Source: an uncultured Eubacteriales bacterium (GTDB taxonomy: Bacteria; Bacillota; Clostridia; Oscillospirales; Acutalibacteraceae). Taken from it: a stretch of 64,000 bases of DNA. The first letter of the stretch is position 1. Each line of letters opens with the position of its first letter. This document shows positions 7,788-16,129 of the stretch, piece after piece. A model generated the notes under the pieces. That model did not search any database. It was not told the origin of the DNA and worked only from the letters and a program-made list of their open reading frames with translations. The translations under genes were made by a program, and so were the position numbers. The stretch is from positions 744,001-808,000 of the forward strand of contig CAKSAP010000001.1 of the NCBI GenBank assembly GCA_934436505.1, in the 5' to 3' direction.

Positions 7788-9183
7788 ATTTATCAAAGGA
7801 AAATTGGGCTACGGCGTCGGCGCAATAGGTCTTGACCTGAGCTACGGTATGTTCTACACATACCTTTCGTATTATCTGTCGAGCGTGCTCAATCTTCCCG
7901 AGGCGTTTTTGCTTATATTAACGCCTATCGCAAGAATTTGGGACGGCATTAACGACCCAATGATGGGTACTATCGTTGATAATACCAAAACTAAATTAGG
8001 TAAATACCGTCCGTGGATTTTAATAGGCGCATTGTCGAACGCTGTCGTTCTTTCCTTGCTCTTTACCTCGTTCGGTATGAGTGGAATGAAGCTTTATATC
8101 TACATTGCTGTTATGTATGTCCTTTGGGGTATGACAAACACAATGGCAGATATTCCTTATTGGTCAATGATTCCGTCGTTCACAAGCGAGGAAAAGGAGA
8201 GAAACCTTGTCGCAACCGTTGCAAGAACATTCTCGGGTGTAGGTCAGGGCATCATTTCAATTATGACTCCCATCATCTGCCCCTTGCTTTCGAGCGACCT
8301 TGAGCAGAAAACCGATAAGGGCTATTCGGCTTCGGGCTTCTCAAGATGGGCAATTATATGCGGTATTGCATTGGTGCTTTTCTCACTTATCTGCTTCCTT
8401 ACAACAAAGGAAACAAATGTTGTATATAATGAAAAGCAGAAATTCAGCTTTAAGCAGATTTTCAGCGTTATCAAGTCAAACGATCAGCTTGTTGTATTTA
8501 TGGTCTTTGCAATGCTTTCAAACGCAGGCTGGTATCTTACCTCTTCGACAGCGGCTTACTACTTCTCGGACGCTCTCGGCGACCCGACAAAGCAGTCCTT
8601 GTTCGGCACGATAGGTGCGGTGGGCTCAATCCTCGGCCTTTTGGTAGTTCCGTTGCTTTCGCAGAAGTTTTCAAAGCGTACCACATATACGATTTCGCTT
8701 GTATTCTCAATCTTCGGTTATGCGTTGATGCTGTTGTTCGGCGCATTTATAAAGCTGCCTATCGTACTCGATATTTGCTATATTATTGCTTCTATCGGTA
8801 TTTCCTCAATGTTCGTTTCACAGACTATTTTCTTGGCGGATATTGTCGATTACGGCGAGTATAAGAACGGCGTGAGAAACGAGAGTATCACGTTCTCAAT
8901 GAAAGGCTTTTTGCAGAAGATGGCATATACCATTCAGACGATTGTCCTTTTCGGCACACTTTGGGCAATGAACTACAACGCACAGAATGAGGCAGGCAGC
9001 TTCACAAACGGCACAAAGACAGGTATCGGCGTGCTTGCTTTCGGTGCTCCGATAGTGTTCCTTACGGCTTCGCTTATCGTTTTCAGAAAGAAGTTCAAAA
9101 TCTACGGCGAGCTTGCAGATAATGTTCACGCTTACATTATCGAAAAGAGAAAAGAAAACGGCGAGAACAAAAAAGAAGATTAA
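7771..9183 (+). CDS. GPH-family sugar:cation symporter (MFS)
   Basis: This is a twelve-segment transporter of the glycoside-pentoside-hexuronide:cation symporter family, which imports glycosides or pentosides with Na+ or H+. The diagnostic N-terminal block is DLSYGMFYTYLSYYL followed by RIWDGINDPMMGTIVDNTKTKLGKYRPWI (quoted in part), with the charged RIWDGINDP and GKYRPW loops. The C-terminal half has DIVDYGEYKNGVRNE, another family signature. The length of 470 aa is typical. The gene overlaps the preceding polymerase-like gene by 17 bases, so they are co-translated. No glycosidase lies nearby, so the substrate is unknown. Confidence 0.92.
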   Translation: MKEQLKFIKGKLGYGVGAIGLDLSYGMFYTYLSYYLSSVLNLPEAFLLILTPIARIWDGINDPMMGTIVDNTKTKLGKYRPWILIGALSNAVVLSLLFTSFGMSGMKLYIYIAVMYVLWGMTNTMADIPYWSMIPSFTSEEKERNLVATVARTFSGVGQGIISIMTPIICPLLSSDLEQKTDKGYSASGFSRWAIICGIALVLFSLICFLTTKETNVVYNEKQKFSFKQIFSVIKSNDQLVVFMVFAMLSNAGWYLTSSTAAYYFSDALGDPTKQSLFGTIGAVGSILGLLVVPLLSQKFSKRTTYTISLVFSIFGYALMLLFGAFIKLPIVLDICYIIASIGISSMFVSQTIFLADIVDYGEYKNGVRNESITFSMKGFLQKMAYTIQTIVLFGTLWAMNYNAQNEAGSFTNGTKTGIGVLAFGAPIVFLTASLIVFRKKFKIYGELADNVHAYIIEKRKENGENKKED

Positions 9184-9516
9184 ATTTAATATAGTACCGT
9201 AGGGACAACCCTTGCGGTTGTCCGACACAGGCTCCCTCTGACGAGGGAGCCTGTGTTTTATACGAATTTCCAAATTAGATAAAAGCCGTATATAAGTACG
9301 AAAAATAAATTCAACAGTGTAGGGCGGGGGCTTGCTCCCGCCGAGCAAACTAACAAAAACAAAACTGCTTTCGGCTGTTATCAAATTGAATTCAATATCA
9401 TACCGTAGGGACAGGGCTCGCCCCTGTCCGCAGCAAATTACATATTAAATCAAATCAACGGACAGCCGCAAGGGCTGTCCCTACGGTCGCATATATTTTC
9501 AAATTTGATAAAACAC

Positions 9517-9653
9517 AGCCTCCCTTGTGTAAAGGGAGGTGCCGAACGAACGTGAGGCGGAGGGATTGTAAGGTCAATTTTATATGCTTTTGTAAAATCC
9601 CTCAGTCATTTTTTTGTTCCAAAAAAACGACAGCTCCCTTTACAAGGGAGCCT
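9517..9653. repeat. palindromic repeat cassette, about 137 bp
   Basis: The unit starts AGCCTCCCTTGTG and ends CAAGGGAGCC, so its ends are near-inverted repeats, each itself a small hairpin (CCTCCCTT...AAGGGAGG and CTCCCTTTACAAGGGAG). In between is GGAGGGATTGTAAGG, an AT-rich segment and CCCTCAGTCATTTTTTTG. Related copies lie at 15818-16019, 19730-19869, 21135-21271 and 21628-21712. They differ by an exchangeable internal hairpin. Confidence 0.8.
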
Positions 9654-9682
9654 TTGACGTACAACCACATATTCATCCACAA

Positions 9683-9710
9683 AAAAGCGTCCTTAAATAA
9701 GGACGCTTTT
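9683..9710 (-). terminator. rho-independent terminator of the DHHW gene
   Basis: AAAAGCGTCCTTA and TAAGGACGCTTTT form a 13-bp stem with a two-base loop and A/T flanks. It lies 20-45 bases past the stop of the minus-strand DHHW gene and could also catch plus-strand transcripts. Confidence 0.8.
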
Positions 9711-9728
9711 GCTATTTAACACCAATAC

Positions 9729-10850
9729 TTACTTATTTATAATATTATTAAGTGCTGTCATATACTTTGAGTTTGACGGTGCCATAAGGTAGTTTATAAA
9801 CAAAATCTCGTTTATGCCGTTGTTGTTTACAAACTCTGTAAGGTTCATATCCTTTACACCGTCCTGTCTCGGGTCAAGGACATAAACCTCGTTGTAATTT
9901 TCAAGTAGGAACGGCACCATTGCGTTGCCGTAGGACTCCTTGATAACAAGTATCTTCTTGCCGTTCTGATTCGAGGTTACAATCCTTTCAAGCGGCTTGT
10001 CGCCCTGAATAAAGCACATATACTTGCTTGAGGTGTCCGTGATATTCGTTGAAATAATGCGCAGCGGCTTGCCGTCGGTCATATCGGGTGTCGAATAAAA
10101 CTCGCCCGACGCCTCAACAATCGGCATAAAGTATTCAACGTAATCGGGATGATTTTTAAGGTTTTCGCTGTTCGTGTAGCGATACATTGTGCCGACGAAA
10201 TTATCAAGCCTGCCGCTTTGATAAGCTGAAAGGGGAGCGTGCGACAATCCGTTTTTCTCACAGAAAGCCGAATAAGCGTAATATGCGCCTCTCGCCGTCC
10301 AGTGATGGTCTGTTCTGAAATAAATGTAATCGTCAGTGTGCTGCAAAAGAGCCGAGTATGCGTCGATTGACGTAACGCTCGGGGAAAGCTGGGAATACGC
10401 AATGTTTATTCCGTCGGGTGCGGAGTGGCTGCCCGTCCTGTATTCCTCGGGTCCGTAAAATGCAATTCTTGTCGGCACAAGCATACAATAAACCTTTTTA
10501 TCGGGAACTTTTGCCGCAAAGGTGTTGATGGTCTGTGCATATTCGCCGAGCCTCGTCTTAGCGATAGAATACATTTCCATTGCGGAGTCGGGGAAAACTA
10601 TGATTGAATTTGTAATCTGATAGTCGCCCGTCTGTGCAAAGGCTGTGGTCGAGGGCTTCGGCGCTTCGGTTGTCGATTCGGGCTGCGTCTGCGAGTCCGG
10701 CTCGGGTGCCTGCGTTGTCGCCTCAACCGTTGTGTCGGCAGGCTTAGGCGCAGGGGCGTCGGGTGCCTTTACAATGGCAAAAACGATGATTATCGCCGCA
10801 AGAAGCATCTCGATACTTCCTATCAATTTTCTTGAATTAGTAAGCTTCAT
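9729..10850 (-). CDS. DHHW-family secreted/membrane-anchored protein (AlgX/SGNH-like)
   Basis: A single N-terminal transmembrane anchor (about residues 8-28) is followed by a Pro/Thr/Glu-rich linker (about 30-70) and an extracytoplasmic domain. That domain contains YFRTDHHWTARGAYYAYSAF, the DHHW motif that names this Firmicute family. It resembles AlgX/DltD-type SGNH domains, so a role in modifying (for example O-acetylating) an exopolysaccharide or wall polymer is likely; such proteins usually sit beside an MBOAT acyltransferase, which is not adjacent here. KILVIKESYGNAMVPFL resembles the Ser-containing block of the SGNH fold. It lies 18 bases upstream of the phosphoesterase stop on the same strand, so the two may be co-transcribed. 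Confidence 0.8.
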   Translation of the reverse strand: MKLTNSRKLIGSIEMLLAAIIIVFAIVKAPDAPAPKPADTTVEATTQAPEPDSQTQPESTTEAPKPSTTAFAQTGDYQITNSIIVFPDSAMEMYSIAKTRLGEYAQTINTFAAKVPDKKVYCMLVPTRIAFYGPEEYRTGSHSAPDGINIAYSQLSPSVTSIDAYSALLQHTDDYIYFRTDHHWTARGAYYAYSAFCEKNGLSHAPLSAYQSGRLDNFVGTMYRYTNSENLKNHPDYVEYFMPIVEASGEFYSTPDMTDGKPLRIISTNITDTSSKYMCFIQGDKPLERIVTSNQNGKKILVIKESYGNAMVPFLLENYNEVYVLDPRQDGVKDMNLTEFVNNNGINEILFINYLMAPSNSKYMTALNNIINK

Positions 10851-10868
10851 TTATTATTCCTCAAATGC

Positions 10869-11567
10869 TTAAACTTTTTCGCCTGTTTCGGCGTTGATGA
10901 TATTCTTGAAAACTCCGATATGCGTGCTTGAAATATACTTGTCGACGTGCAGGCTTCCGAAATACCACTTGTCAAACTCGCAAGAGTCCGAAAGCTCCTC
11001 AAAATACGCATTGAGTGCACTGACACGAAGCGTGTCATAGTCCTTTAATTGCAAAAAGCCCTTAATTCTTGTCGGAGGCTCGTGCGTGATTACCATATCG
11101 ACCTTGTAATTGTGCTTTTCAAGGTTCTTAACGCCCTCCAAAAGCTCTTCCTGTGTGGGAATTTCGTCCTTAGACCAGCCGTTTTCGTCCGTCCTTATGT
11201 CAATATCGGGACTTTCGCCGCCACCCATTGTAAACACGGTTTTGCCGTCTATTTCAAACACCTGACCTCTTAAAAGATGATAGAGGTTGCCGTATATTTT
11301 ATGAACCTTTCCGCCGTTCCATTCGCTTACCTCATAGTTGTTGAGAAGCTTGAAATTCTCATGAGTACCATCGATAAAGCAAATGTTATATTTTCTTTTG
11401 CCGAGCTGGCGGATGATTTTCTGCTCTCTTTTGCTGTCATCCCACAAAAAACCGAAATCTCCGCAAATAATAAGCGTATCGCCTGCTTTAAGCGCACGAA
11501 GCTTTGAAAGCGAAAGGCGTTCGGGGTCTGCGTGAGTGTCGCCGGTAACATAAATCAAATTGTTCAC
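10869..11567 (-). CDS. metallophosphoesterase
   Basis: This calcineurin-like phosphoesterase has the ordered metal-binding motifs YVTGDTHADPERLS (D-x-H) near the N-terminus, ICGDFGFLWDD (GD), DGTHENF (GNHE-like, with Asn replaced by Thr-His) and VITHEPP (H). A GTG start at 11567 gives 232 aa, with GAGGAT just upstream on the minus strand. The longer reading frame upstream has no family features and would run into the divergent promoter region. The substrate is unknown; homologues are annotated only as predicted phosphohydrolases. Confidence 0.82.
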   Translation of the reverse strand: MNNLIYVTGDTHADPERLSLSKLRALKAGDTLIICGDFGFLWDDSKREQKIIRQLGKRKYNICFIDGTHENFKLLNNYEVSEWNGGKVHKIYGNLYHLLRGQVFEIDGKTVFTMGGGESPDIDIRTDENGWSKDEIPTQEELLEGVKNLEKHNYKVDMVITHEPPTRIKGFLQLKDYDTLRVSALNAYFEELSDSCEFDKWYFGSLHVDKYISSTHIGVFKNIINAETGEKV

Positions 11568-11582
11568 ATCCTCAAAAATAAA

Positions 11583-11611
11583 TTGATATTTATATATATA
11601 TTTGATATAAT
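11583..11611 (+). promoter_or_regulatory. promoter of the D,D-carboxypeptidase gene
   Basis: TTGATA at 11583-11588 and a perfect TATAAT at 11606-11611 are separated by 17 bases. The start of transcription would be near 11618, leaving a leader of about 46 bases to the TTG start at 11664. A second TATAAT lies at about 11632. Confidence 0.65.
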
Positions 11612-11663
11612 GACTGTGATATATAATACACTTTTTTTTAATTGTTTTCAAGGGGTGTTTTTG

Positions 11664-13052
11664 TTGAAAAAAGTCTTATCCTTAATTTTATGCGTTTTAC
11701 TCGTTTTTTCTTCGGCGCTGTGCGTTCCGTCTTATGCTTCGTACAATTCCGAGCTTGACACGGAAGCGGATATTGCACTTTTGTTCAGCCTTGACGACGG
11801 CACGGTAATCTTTGATAAAAACGCAGATAAGGTAACTGCGCCTGCTTCTCTTACGAAGATAACAACGGCGATTTTAACCCTTGAAAACTGCCCCGACCTT
11901 GACACTGTTGTTACCGTTCCCAAAAAGGCGATTACTCTTTTGAACGGCACAGGCTCTTCAATGGCAGGTCTTAAAGCGGATGAGCAGGTAACGGTCAGGG
12001 AGCTTCTCTACTGTATGCTTGTAAAATCGGCAAACGAGGCTGCCAACACCCTTGCTGATTATATCGGCGGCGGAGATATCGACAAGTTTGTCGGTATGAT
12101 GAACGATTTTGTCGTTTCGCTCGGCTGTCAGAACACGCATTTTGACAATCCGCACGGACTCGACTCGGACGGTCAGTACACCACCGCAAACGATTTGGCT
12201 CTTATAGTAAAGCACGCCCTTACAATTCCGACTTTCCTTGAAATCTGCAACGTTTACAAGTACAAAATGCCTGCGACAAACCTTTCGCCCGAGCGTAATT
12301 TCACTTCGACAAACTGGATGATAAATCCGAACTTCAAAACCTATTATTATGAGTACGCACAGGGCATTAAAACGGGCACTACAAGCAAGGCAGGTCATTG
12401 CTTCATTTCAAAGGCGAGCAAGGACGGTTACAATTACGTTTGTATCATTATGGGCGCACCCGCAAGAGACGTCAACGGCGACGGCAATGACGAAAACTGT
12501 GCCTTTCTTGAAGCTAAAAAGCTGTACAAATGGGTGTTTGACAATATCAGACTTCAAAAAATCGCCGACACCACAAAGATTGTAACAGTAATAGACGTTA
12601 AGCTCTCGCTTCGCACGGACCATGTAAGGCTTGTGCCTGCAAATGACGTTACGGCCCTTGTGCCTGTCGGAACAGACGGCTCGAGCGTGCTGATTGAGCC
12701 TATCCCCGAGGAGACGCCGACGGTAATCAATGCGCCTATCAAAAAGGGCGAAAAGGTCGGCAGGGCAAGGATTATGTACGCTCAAACGGAAATTGCAACG
12801 GTTGACCTTGTGGCGGCTGAGGACGTAAACGTAAACATATTTTTATGGATCGTAAACGTCTTTAAGAACGTGTTTACCTCGCCGTTTTTCATTGTTCTTG
12901 CCGTGCTCGCAATAATCGTGCTTGCGGTATATCTCGTATCGTTTTACAAGAATAAGAGCAGGCGTAAAAAGCAGCATAAGAAGCCGAAGGTGTATTTGAG
13001 CACCTCAAGCTCAAAGCGTCGCAGACCGCCTCAAAACAACAGAAGAAGATAA
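11664..13052 (+). CDS. dacF: D-alanyl-D-alanine carboxypeptidase (PBP5/DacF type)
   Basis: This penicillin-binding protein trims the terminal D-Ala of peptidoglycan stem peptides outside the membrane. A signal peptide (KKVLSLILCVLLVFSSALCVPSYA) is followed by the serine peptidase S11 motifs in order: SLTK with the active Ser, SAN in VKSANEAAN, and KTG in GIKTGTTSKAGHC. A C-terminal PBP5-like beta domain precedes a transmembrane helix (about 410-432) and a strongly basic tail rich in Lys/Arg. The TTG start at 11664 (or 11661) has AGGGG at eight bases. A transmembrane helix with a basic tail is unusual compared with the amphipathic anchor of classical DacA. The symbol is approximate. Confidence 0.88.
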   Translation: MKKVLSLILCVLLVFSSALCVPSYASYNSELDTEADIALLFSLDDGTVIFDKNADKVTAPASLTKITTAILTLENCPDLDTVVTVPKKAITLLNGTGSSMAGLKADEQVTVRELLYCMLVKSANEAANTLADYIGGGDIDKFVGMMNDFVVSLGCQNTHFDNPHGLDSDGQYTTANDLALIVKHALTIPTFLEICNVYKYKMPATNLSPERNFTSTNWMINPNFKTYYYEYAQGIKTGTTSKAGHCFISKASKDGYNYVCIIMGAPARDVNGDGNDENCAFLEAKKLYKWVFDNIRLQKIADTTKIVTVIDVKLSLRTDHVRLVPANDVTALVPVGTDGSSVLIEPIPEETPTVINAPIKKGEKVGRARIMYAQTEIATVDLVAAEDVNVNIFLWIVNVFKNVFTSPFFIVLAVLAIIVLAVYLVSFYKNKSRRKKQHKKPKVYLSTSSSKRRRPPQNNRRR

Positions 13053-13059
13053 ATTAAAG

Positions 13060-13100
13060 CTCCGCAGTAGGTTTAACACAAGCTGCGGAGTTGATTTTTT
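13060..13100. terminator. bidirectional terminator between dacF and nagA
   Basis: CTCCGCAG (13060-13067) pairs with CTGCGGAG (13083-13090) around a 15-base loop and is followed by TTGATTTTTT. It separates the convergent carboxypeptidase and nagA genes. Confidence 0.75.
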
Positions 13101-13102
13101 AT

Positions 13103-14254
13103 TTAATTGAGTTTTCCGTTTATCATAACAGATGAGACTTCAACGTTTTCGTCGAAAAGGATTATATCTGCGTCATAGCCCTCTGCGATTTTTCCCTTAT
13201 ATGAGTCAACGCCGATAACCCTTGCAGGAGTGAGCGTCATCATTTTAACCGCCTCGGTAAGCTCAACGCCGACTGTCTTATACATATTTCTGACAAGCCT
13301 TGCACCGTTTGCCGTGCTTCCTGCAAGACAAGAACGGTCAGAGAGTTTCATAACCTTATCCTCATATACGACTTTTACGCCGTTCTTCTGAGTGAACTCC
13401 TCGCCCTCGTTCATATCAAACGCCGAAAATTCAAGTCCGTCTGTGATAAGATACATCTTGTCAGAGCCTTTTGCCTTGTAGATAAGCCTCAAAACGCCGA
13501 CAGGCAAATGCACCAAGTCTGAAATCGCCTGAACGGAAAATCTGTCGTCCGAAAGTGCCGCCTCGACTGTTCCTGCTCTCCTGAACACGCCCTCTTTATA
13601 GCAAGAGGTGCAAGCGTTGTATATGTGCGTAATGTCCGAAAAGCCGTGATTCAGCGACTCGTAAGCCGTATCGTAATTTCCCGAGGAATGGGCAACACTT
13701 GCGACAATTCCACGCTTTGCAAGCTCCTCGCCAAGCTCAAAAGCTCCGTCAAGCTCGGGTGCTGCACCCATCATTTTAACGGTGTCGCCGTATTCGTCTA
13801 AAAAGTCGGTATAATTAGTTTCGCTCGGTACAAAAAGATTGTCCGTGCTCTGCGCACCGCACATTTTGACCGACAAAAACGGACCTTCCAAATGTGAGCC
13901 TAAAATATTTCTGTTTTCGCTCATTGCAAGTCGGGTGTTCGCACAAACCTCGCTTAACTGTGAAAGCGGAGCTGCCAAAGCTGTCGGCAAAATCGAAGTC
14001 GTGCCGTATTTTGCGTGCGCTTTTGCCATATTGAGTATATCGTCCTTTGTGCCCATTGCGGAAAATCCGCCGCCGCCGTGAACGTGCAGGTCAATAAAGC
14101 CTGCCGACAAAAAGCGACCGTTTCCGTCGATTATTTCGGCATTAGGGCAGTCGATTTTCTCTGCGATTTCAACGATTTTTTCGCCCCGAGTCAAAACCTC
14201 AAGCTCTTTTATTTCGTTTTCAAGTATGACCCTGACATTTTTATAAAGATACAT
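13103..14254 (-). CDS. nagA: N-acetylglucosamine-6-phosphate deacetylase
   Basis: NagA deacetylates GlcNAc-6-phosphate to GlcN-6-phosphate in amino-sugar catabolism and wall recycling. The amidohydrolase motifs are visible: GFIDLHVHGGGG (metal-binding HxH), GSHLEGPF, VASVAHSSGNYD, the DITHIYNAC block and the LITDGLEFS Asp. ARVIGVDSYKGKIAEGYDADIILFD is the usual C-terminal beta-sandwich motif. The 383 aa is normal. It lies 12 bases after the yfcE-like phosphoesterase and is probably co-transcribed with it. nagB is not adjacent. Confidence 0.94.
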   Translation of the reverse strand: MYLYKNVRVILENEIKELEVLTRGEKIVEIAEKIDCPNAEIIDGNGRFLSAGFIDLHVHGGGGFSAMGTKDDILNMAKAHAKYGTTSILPTALAAPLSQLSEVCANTRLAMSENRNILGSHLEGPFLSVKMCGAQSTDNLFVPSETNYTDFLDEYGDTVKMMGAAPELDGAFELGEELAKRGIVASVAHSSGNYDTAYESLNHGFSDITHIYNACTSCYKEGVFRRAGTVEAALSDDRFSVQAISDLVHLPVGVLRLIYKAKGSDKMYLITDGLEFSAFDMNEGEEFTQKNGVKVVYEDKVMKLSDRSCLAGSTANGARLVRNMYKTVGVELTEAVKMMTLTPARVIGVDSYKGKIAEGYDADIILFDENVEVSSVMINGKLN

Positions 14255-14266
14255 AAGCTCTCCTTA

Positions 14267-14737
14267 TCAAAGATTAGCGGTATGGCAAAGCACCGTTTTC
14301 GTTTTTTCGTCAACGTCCACAATTCCGTATTCGCCCTTGTAAATTGCACCCGGACACATAAAATACACGCCTGCCATATATTCGACCCTCGGTATGTGCG
14401 TGTGCCCATAAAGAATTACATCCGCATTGCTTTCCATAGCGATTTTTTGAAGCAAATCGGTAGAATATTTAACGCCCTTTGTATGACCGTGCAGGGCGTA
14501 TATTTTTTTGCCCGAAAGAAAGCAGGTCGTTTCGGCAGGAAGCGAAGAGCCGAAATCGTTATTTCCCTTTACGGCAATAAGCGGCTTAGTGCCGATAATA
14601 TTAAGGTTTTGAGGCATAAACAAATCTTCTTCGCCGTCGCCCAAATATATAAACATATCGGCGTTTCTGTGCAACGATAAAAGCATATTTATACTTGCGC
14701 TGTCGCCATGCGAGTCGGAAAAAACAACTGCTCTCAT
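14267..14737 (-). CDS. YfcE/MJ0936-family phosphodiesterase
   Basis: This is a small metallophosphoesterase of 156 aa with VVFSDSHGD (D-x-H), YLGDGEEDL (GD), VKGNND, ALHGHTKG and ILYGHTHIPRVE (GHTH), all family motifs in order. YfcE-type enzymes hydrolyse phosphodiester bonds in vitro; the physiological substrate is unknown. Shortly after its stop the nagA gene begins on the same strand. The start at 14737 has AAAGGAGAAT immediately upstream. Confidence 0.9.
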   Translation of the reverse strand: MRAVVFSDSHGDSASINMLLSLHRNADMFIYLGDGEEDLFMPQNLNIIGTKPLIAVKGNNDFGSSLPAETTCFLSGKKIYALHGHTKGVKYSTDLLQKIAMESNADVILYGHTHIPRVEYMAGVYFMCPGAIYKGEYGIVDVDEKTKTVLCHTANL

Positions 14738-14795
14738 TCATATTCTCCTTTTGCTTAACATAAAAATATTATATCAAATATCGGAGGTTATTGCA

Positions 14796-15011
14796 ATGAA
14801 AAACGATATGAGCGCAAGCGATTTTATTGAAGAGTTCAAAAAGAATAAAGCCAAAAAGGATTTAGGCAAGTATTTGACGGAGAAATTGAACGAGGAGCAG
14901 TCGAACAGGCTGAATACCGTTTTGAACGACGAAAAAGCCTTGAACGAATTGCTTTCGAGCGAGAAAGCACAGAGGATAATAAGGGAGCTGACGGGGGATG
15001 ACAATGGATAA
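14796..15011 (+). CDS. small helical protein of unknown function (gene 1 of 3)
   Basis: I do not recognise this 71-aa protein. It is charged, has no membrane segment and looks wholly helical, with MKNDMSASDFIEEFKKNK at the N-terminus and repeated Glu/Asn/Leu-rich helices. The start at 14796 follows TCGGAGGTTATTGCA, a strong ribosome site. It is the first of three tightly packed small genes that run divergently from yfcE; its end overlaps the next gene. Confidence 0.7.
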   Translation: MKNDMSASDFIEEFKKNKAKKDLGKYLTEKLNEEQSNRLNTVLNDEKALNELLSSEKAQRIIRELTGDDNG

Positions 15012-15327
15012 CATAAACGATTTGCTAAATTCAATCAGTCCGCAGGATATGGAACGGCTAAAGGGCGTTGCTTCGTCGCTTATGAACAGCGAAAGGGAAA
15101 GCAAAAAGCCCGAACAAAGCACCGACGGAATATCCGCACTTTTCGGCAATGACACGGCAAATATGCTGATGAAGGTTGCAACGCAAATGAACACCGATAA
15201 CGACAAAACGGCGTTTATTAAGGCACTTGAACCGTTGTTGAGCGAGGAACGACGGACAAAGGCTGAGGAAGCGATGAAGTTCCTGCGGCTTATGGACGCA
15301 CTTCCTTTGTTGAGAGGACTGTTTTGA
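15004..15327 (+). CDS. small helical protein of unknown function (gene 2 of 3)
   Basis: This is a 107-aa protein with no signal peptide or membrane helix. Its C-terminal half reads as amphipathic helices with AFIKALEPLLSEERRTKAEE and a Leu-rich end (LRLMDALPLLRGLF). That C-terminal pattern looks like a conserved short module of Firmicute small proteins, but I cannot name it. The start overlaps the previous gene's end, with GGGGG eight bases upstream. Its stop overlaps the next start (TGATG), indicating coupled translation. Confidence 0.7.
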   Translation: MDNINDLLNSISPQDMERLKGVASSLMNSERESKKPEQSTDGISALFGNDTANMLMKVATQMNTDNDKTAFIKALEPLLSEERRTKAEEAMKFLRLMDALPLLRGLF

Positions 15328-15773
15328 TGAAAGAGTATAATTTTGACGAGATGCAGGAAATGCAGGCAAAGGCACTTGAAAGAGTTAGAGAAATGCAGGC
15401 GAGGGCGCAAAATGTCGCAAAGCAGGCGGAACGTGAGCTGTCCGACGAAAAGGACAACGAACGAAGCGGCAAAAAGGACGAAAATACATATAAAGAGAAT
15501 TTCTATAACGCCGTGAGGTCAACGCCCACTAAAAACAGAATTCAAATGCCCGTTGACCTGCCCGAAAGCAAATCCTACGAGTCATTTAAGGAGTATTTCG
15601 AGCCGATAAACAAAAAGGCAAAGCAGGAAACGGAAAAATCGACAAAGGCGGATTTACTCGACACAGTTTTCAAAGAGCCGGACAAAGCGTTGCTGCTTGC
15701 CCTGCTTTTGCTGTTGCAGGCGGACGGCGCAGACGAGGAATTGCTGATGTCGTTGCTGTATATAATGCTGTGA
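15327..15773 (+). CDS. protein of unknown function with coiled N-terminus and Leu-rich C-terminus (gene 3 of 3)
   Basis: This 148-aa protein has an N-terminal coiled-coil-like stretch (about residues 6-40, rich in Gln/Ala/Glu), a polar charged middle and a C-terminal Leu-rich segment (LLLALLLLLQADGADEELLMSLLYIML in part). The C-terminal part is hydrophobic but interrupted by acidic residues, so it is more likely a protein-interaction helix pair than a membrane anchor. The start ATG overlaps the previous stop by one base, with GAGAGGA upstream. No known family is recognised. Confidence 0.7.
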   Translation: MKEYNFDEMQEMQAKALERVREMQARAQNVAKQAERELSDEKDNERSGKKDENTYKENFYNAVRSTPTKNRIQMPVDLPESKSYESFKEYFEPINKKAKQETEKSTKADLLDTVFKEPDKALLLALLLLLQADGADEELLMSLLYIML

Positions 15774-16129
15774 AAGGAAATTTATGAATTACAGTAAATT
15801 GATGCGACCGCATATTCAGCCTCCCTTGTGTAAAGGGTGCGGGTCTCCAGTGGAGACCTCTGCATTTAATGCAGAAGCACCGACCGAACCGGCAGGTGAG
15901 ACGGTGGGTTGCCGCAGGCAACTCGGAGGGATTGTAAGGTTGATTTTATATGATTTTGTTAAAATCCCTCAGTCATTTTTTTGTTCCAAAAAAACGACAG
16001 CTCCCTTTACAAGGGAGCCTATGTCGGACAGGGCTTGTCGCCTACCGTGCATAAAGCCCACACTAAAAACAAAACCCTTGAAAATGCGTTTGCAAATTCA
16101 AGGGTTGATTTTATAGGAAGTTATATCAG
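15774..16129. repeat. repeat island B with an expanded cassette
   Basis: No gene is seen in these 356 bases. A long version of the palindromic cassette occupies 15818-16019. Compared with the 9517 copy it carries an extra block of nested hairpins (GGTCTCCAGTGGAGACC, GCATTTAATGC, GGTTGCCGCAGGCAACTC). A stem AACCCTTGAA...TTCAAGGGTT near 16071-16106 probably terminates oadB on the minus strand. Confidence 0.8.
16071..16107 (-). terminator. probable terminator of the oad operon
   Basis: AACCCTTGAA (16071-16080) pairs with TTCAAGGGTT (16097-16106). On the minus strand it lies 24 bases past the oadB stop and is followed by TTTTGTTTTTAG. Confidence 0.7.

Larger units (their letters stand above)
9184..9728. 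repeat. repeat island A (hairpin repeats, no gene)
   Basis: This gene-free 545-bp stretch holds five short hairpin units of the GTAGGG type (9196-9224, 9319-9342, 9402-9430, and an inverted copy at 9459-9487). It also has a 14-bp perfect hairpin ACACAGGCTCCCTC/GAGGGAGCCTGTGT (9225-9256) that may end the transporter transcript. A full-length copy of the larger palindromic cassette lies at 9517-9653, and a terminator at 9683-9710. Short reading frames here are repeat artefacts. Confidence 0.85.

Noticed and set aside
9196..9653. Possible CRISPR array because of repeated hairpins
   Set aside because: The repeats have irregular spacing, no uniform spacers and vary in orientation; no cas genes are present.
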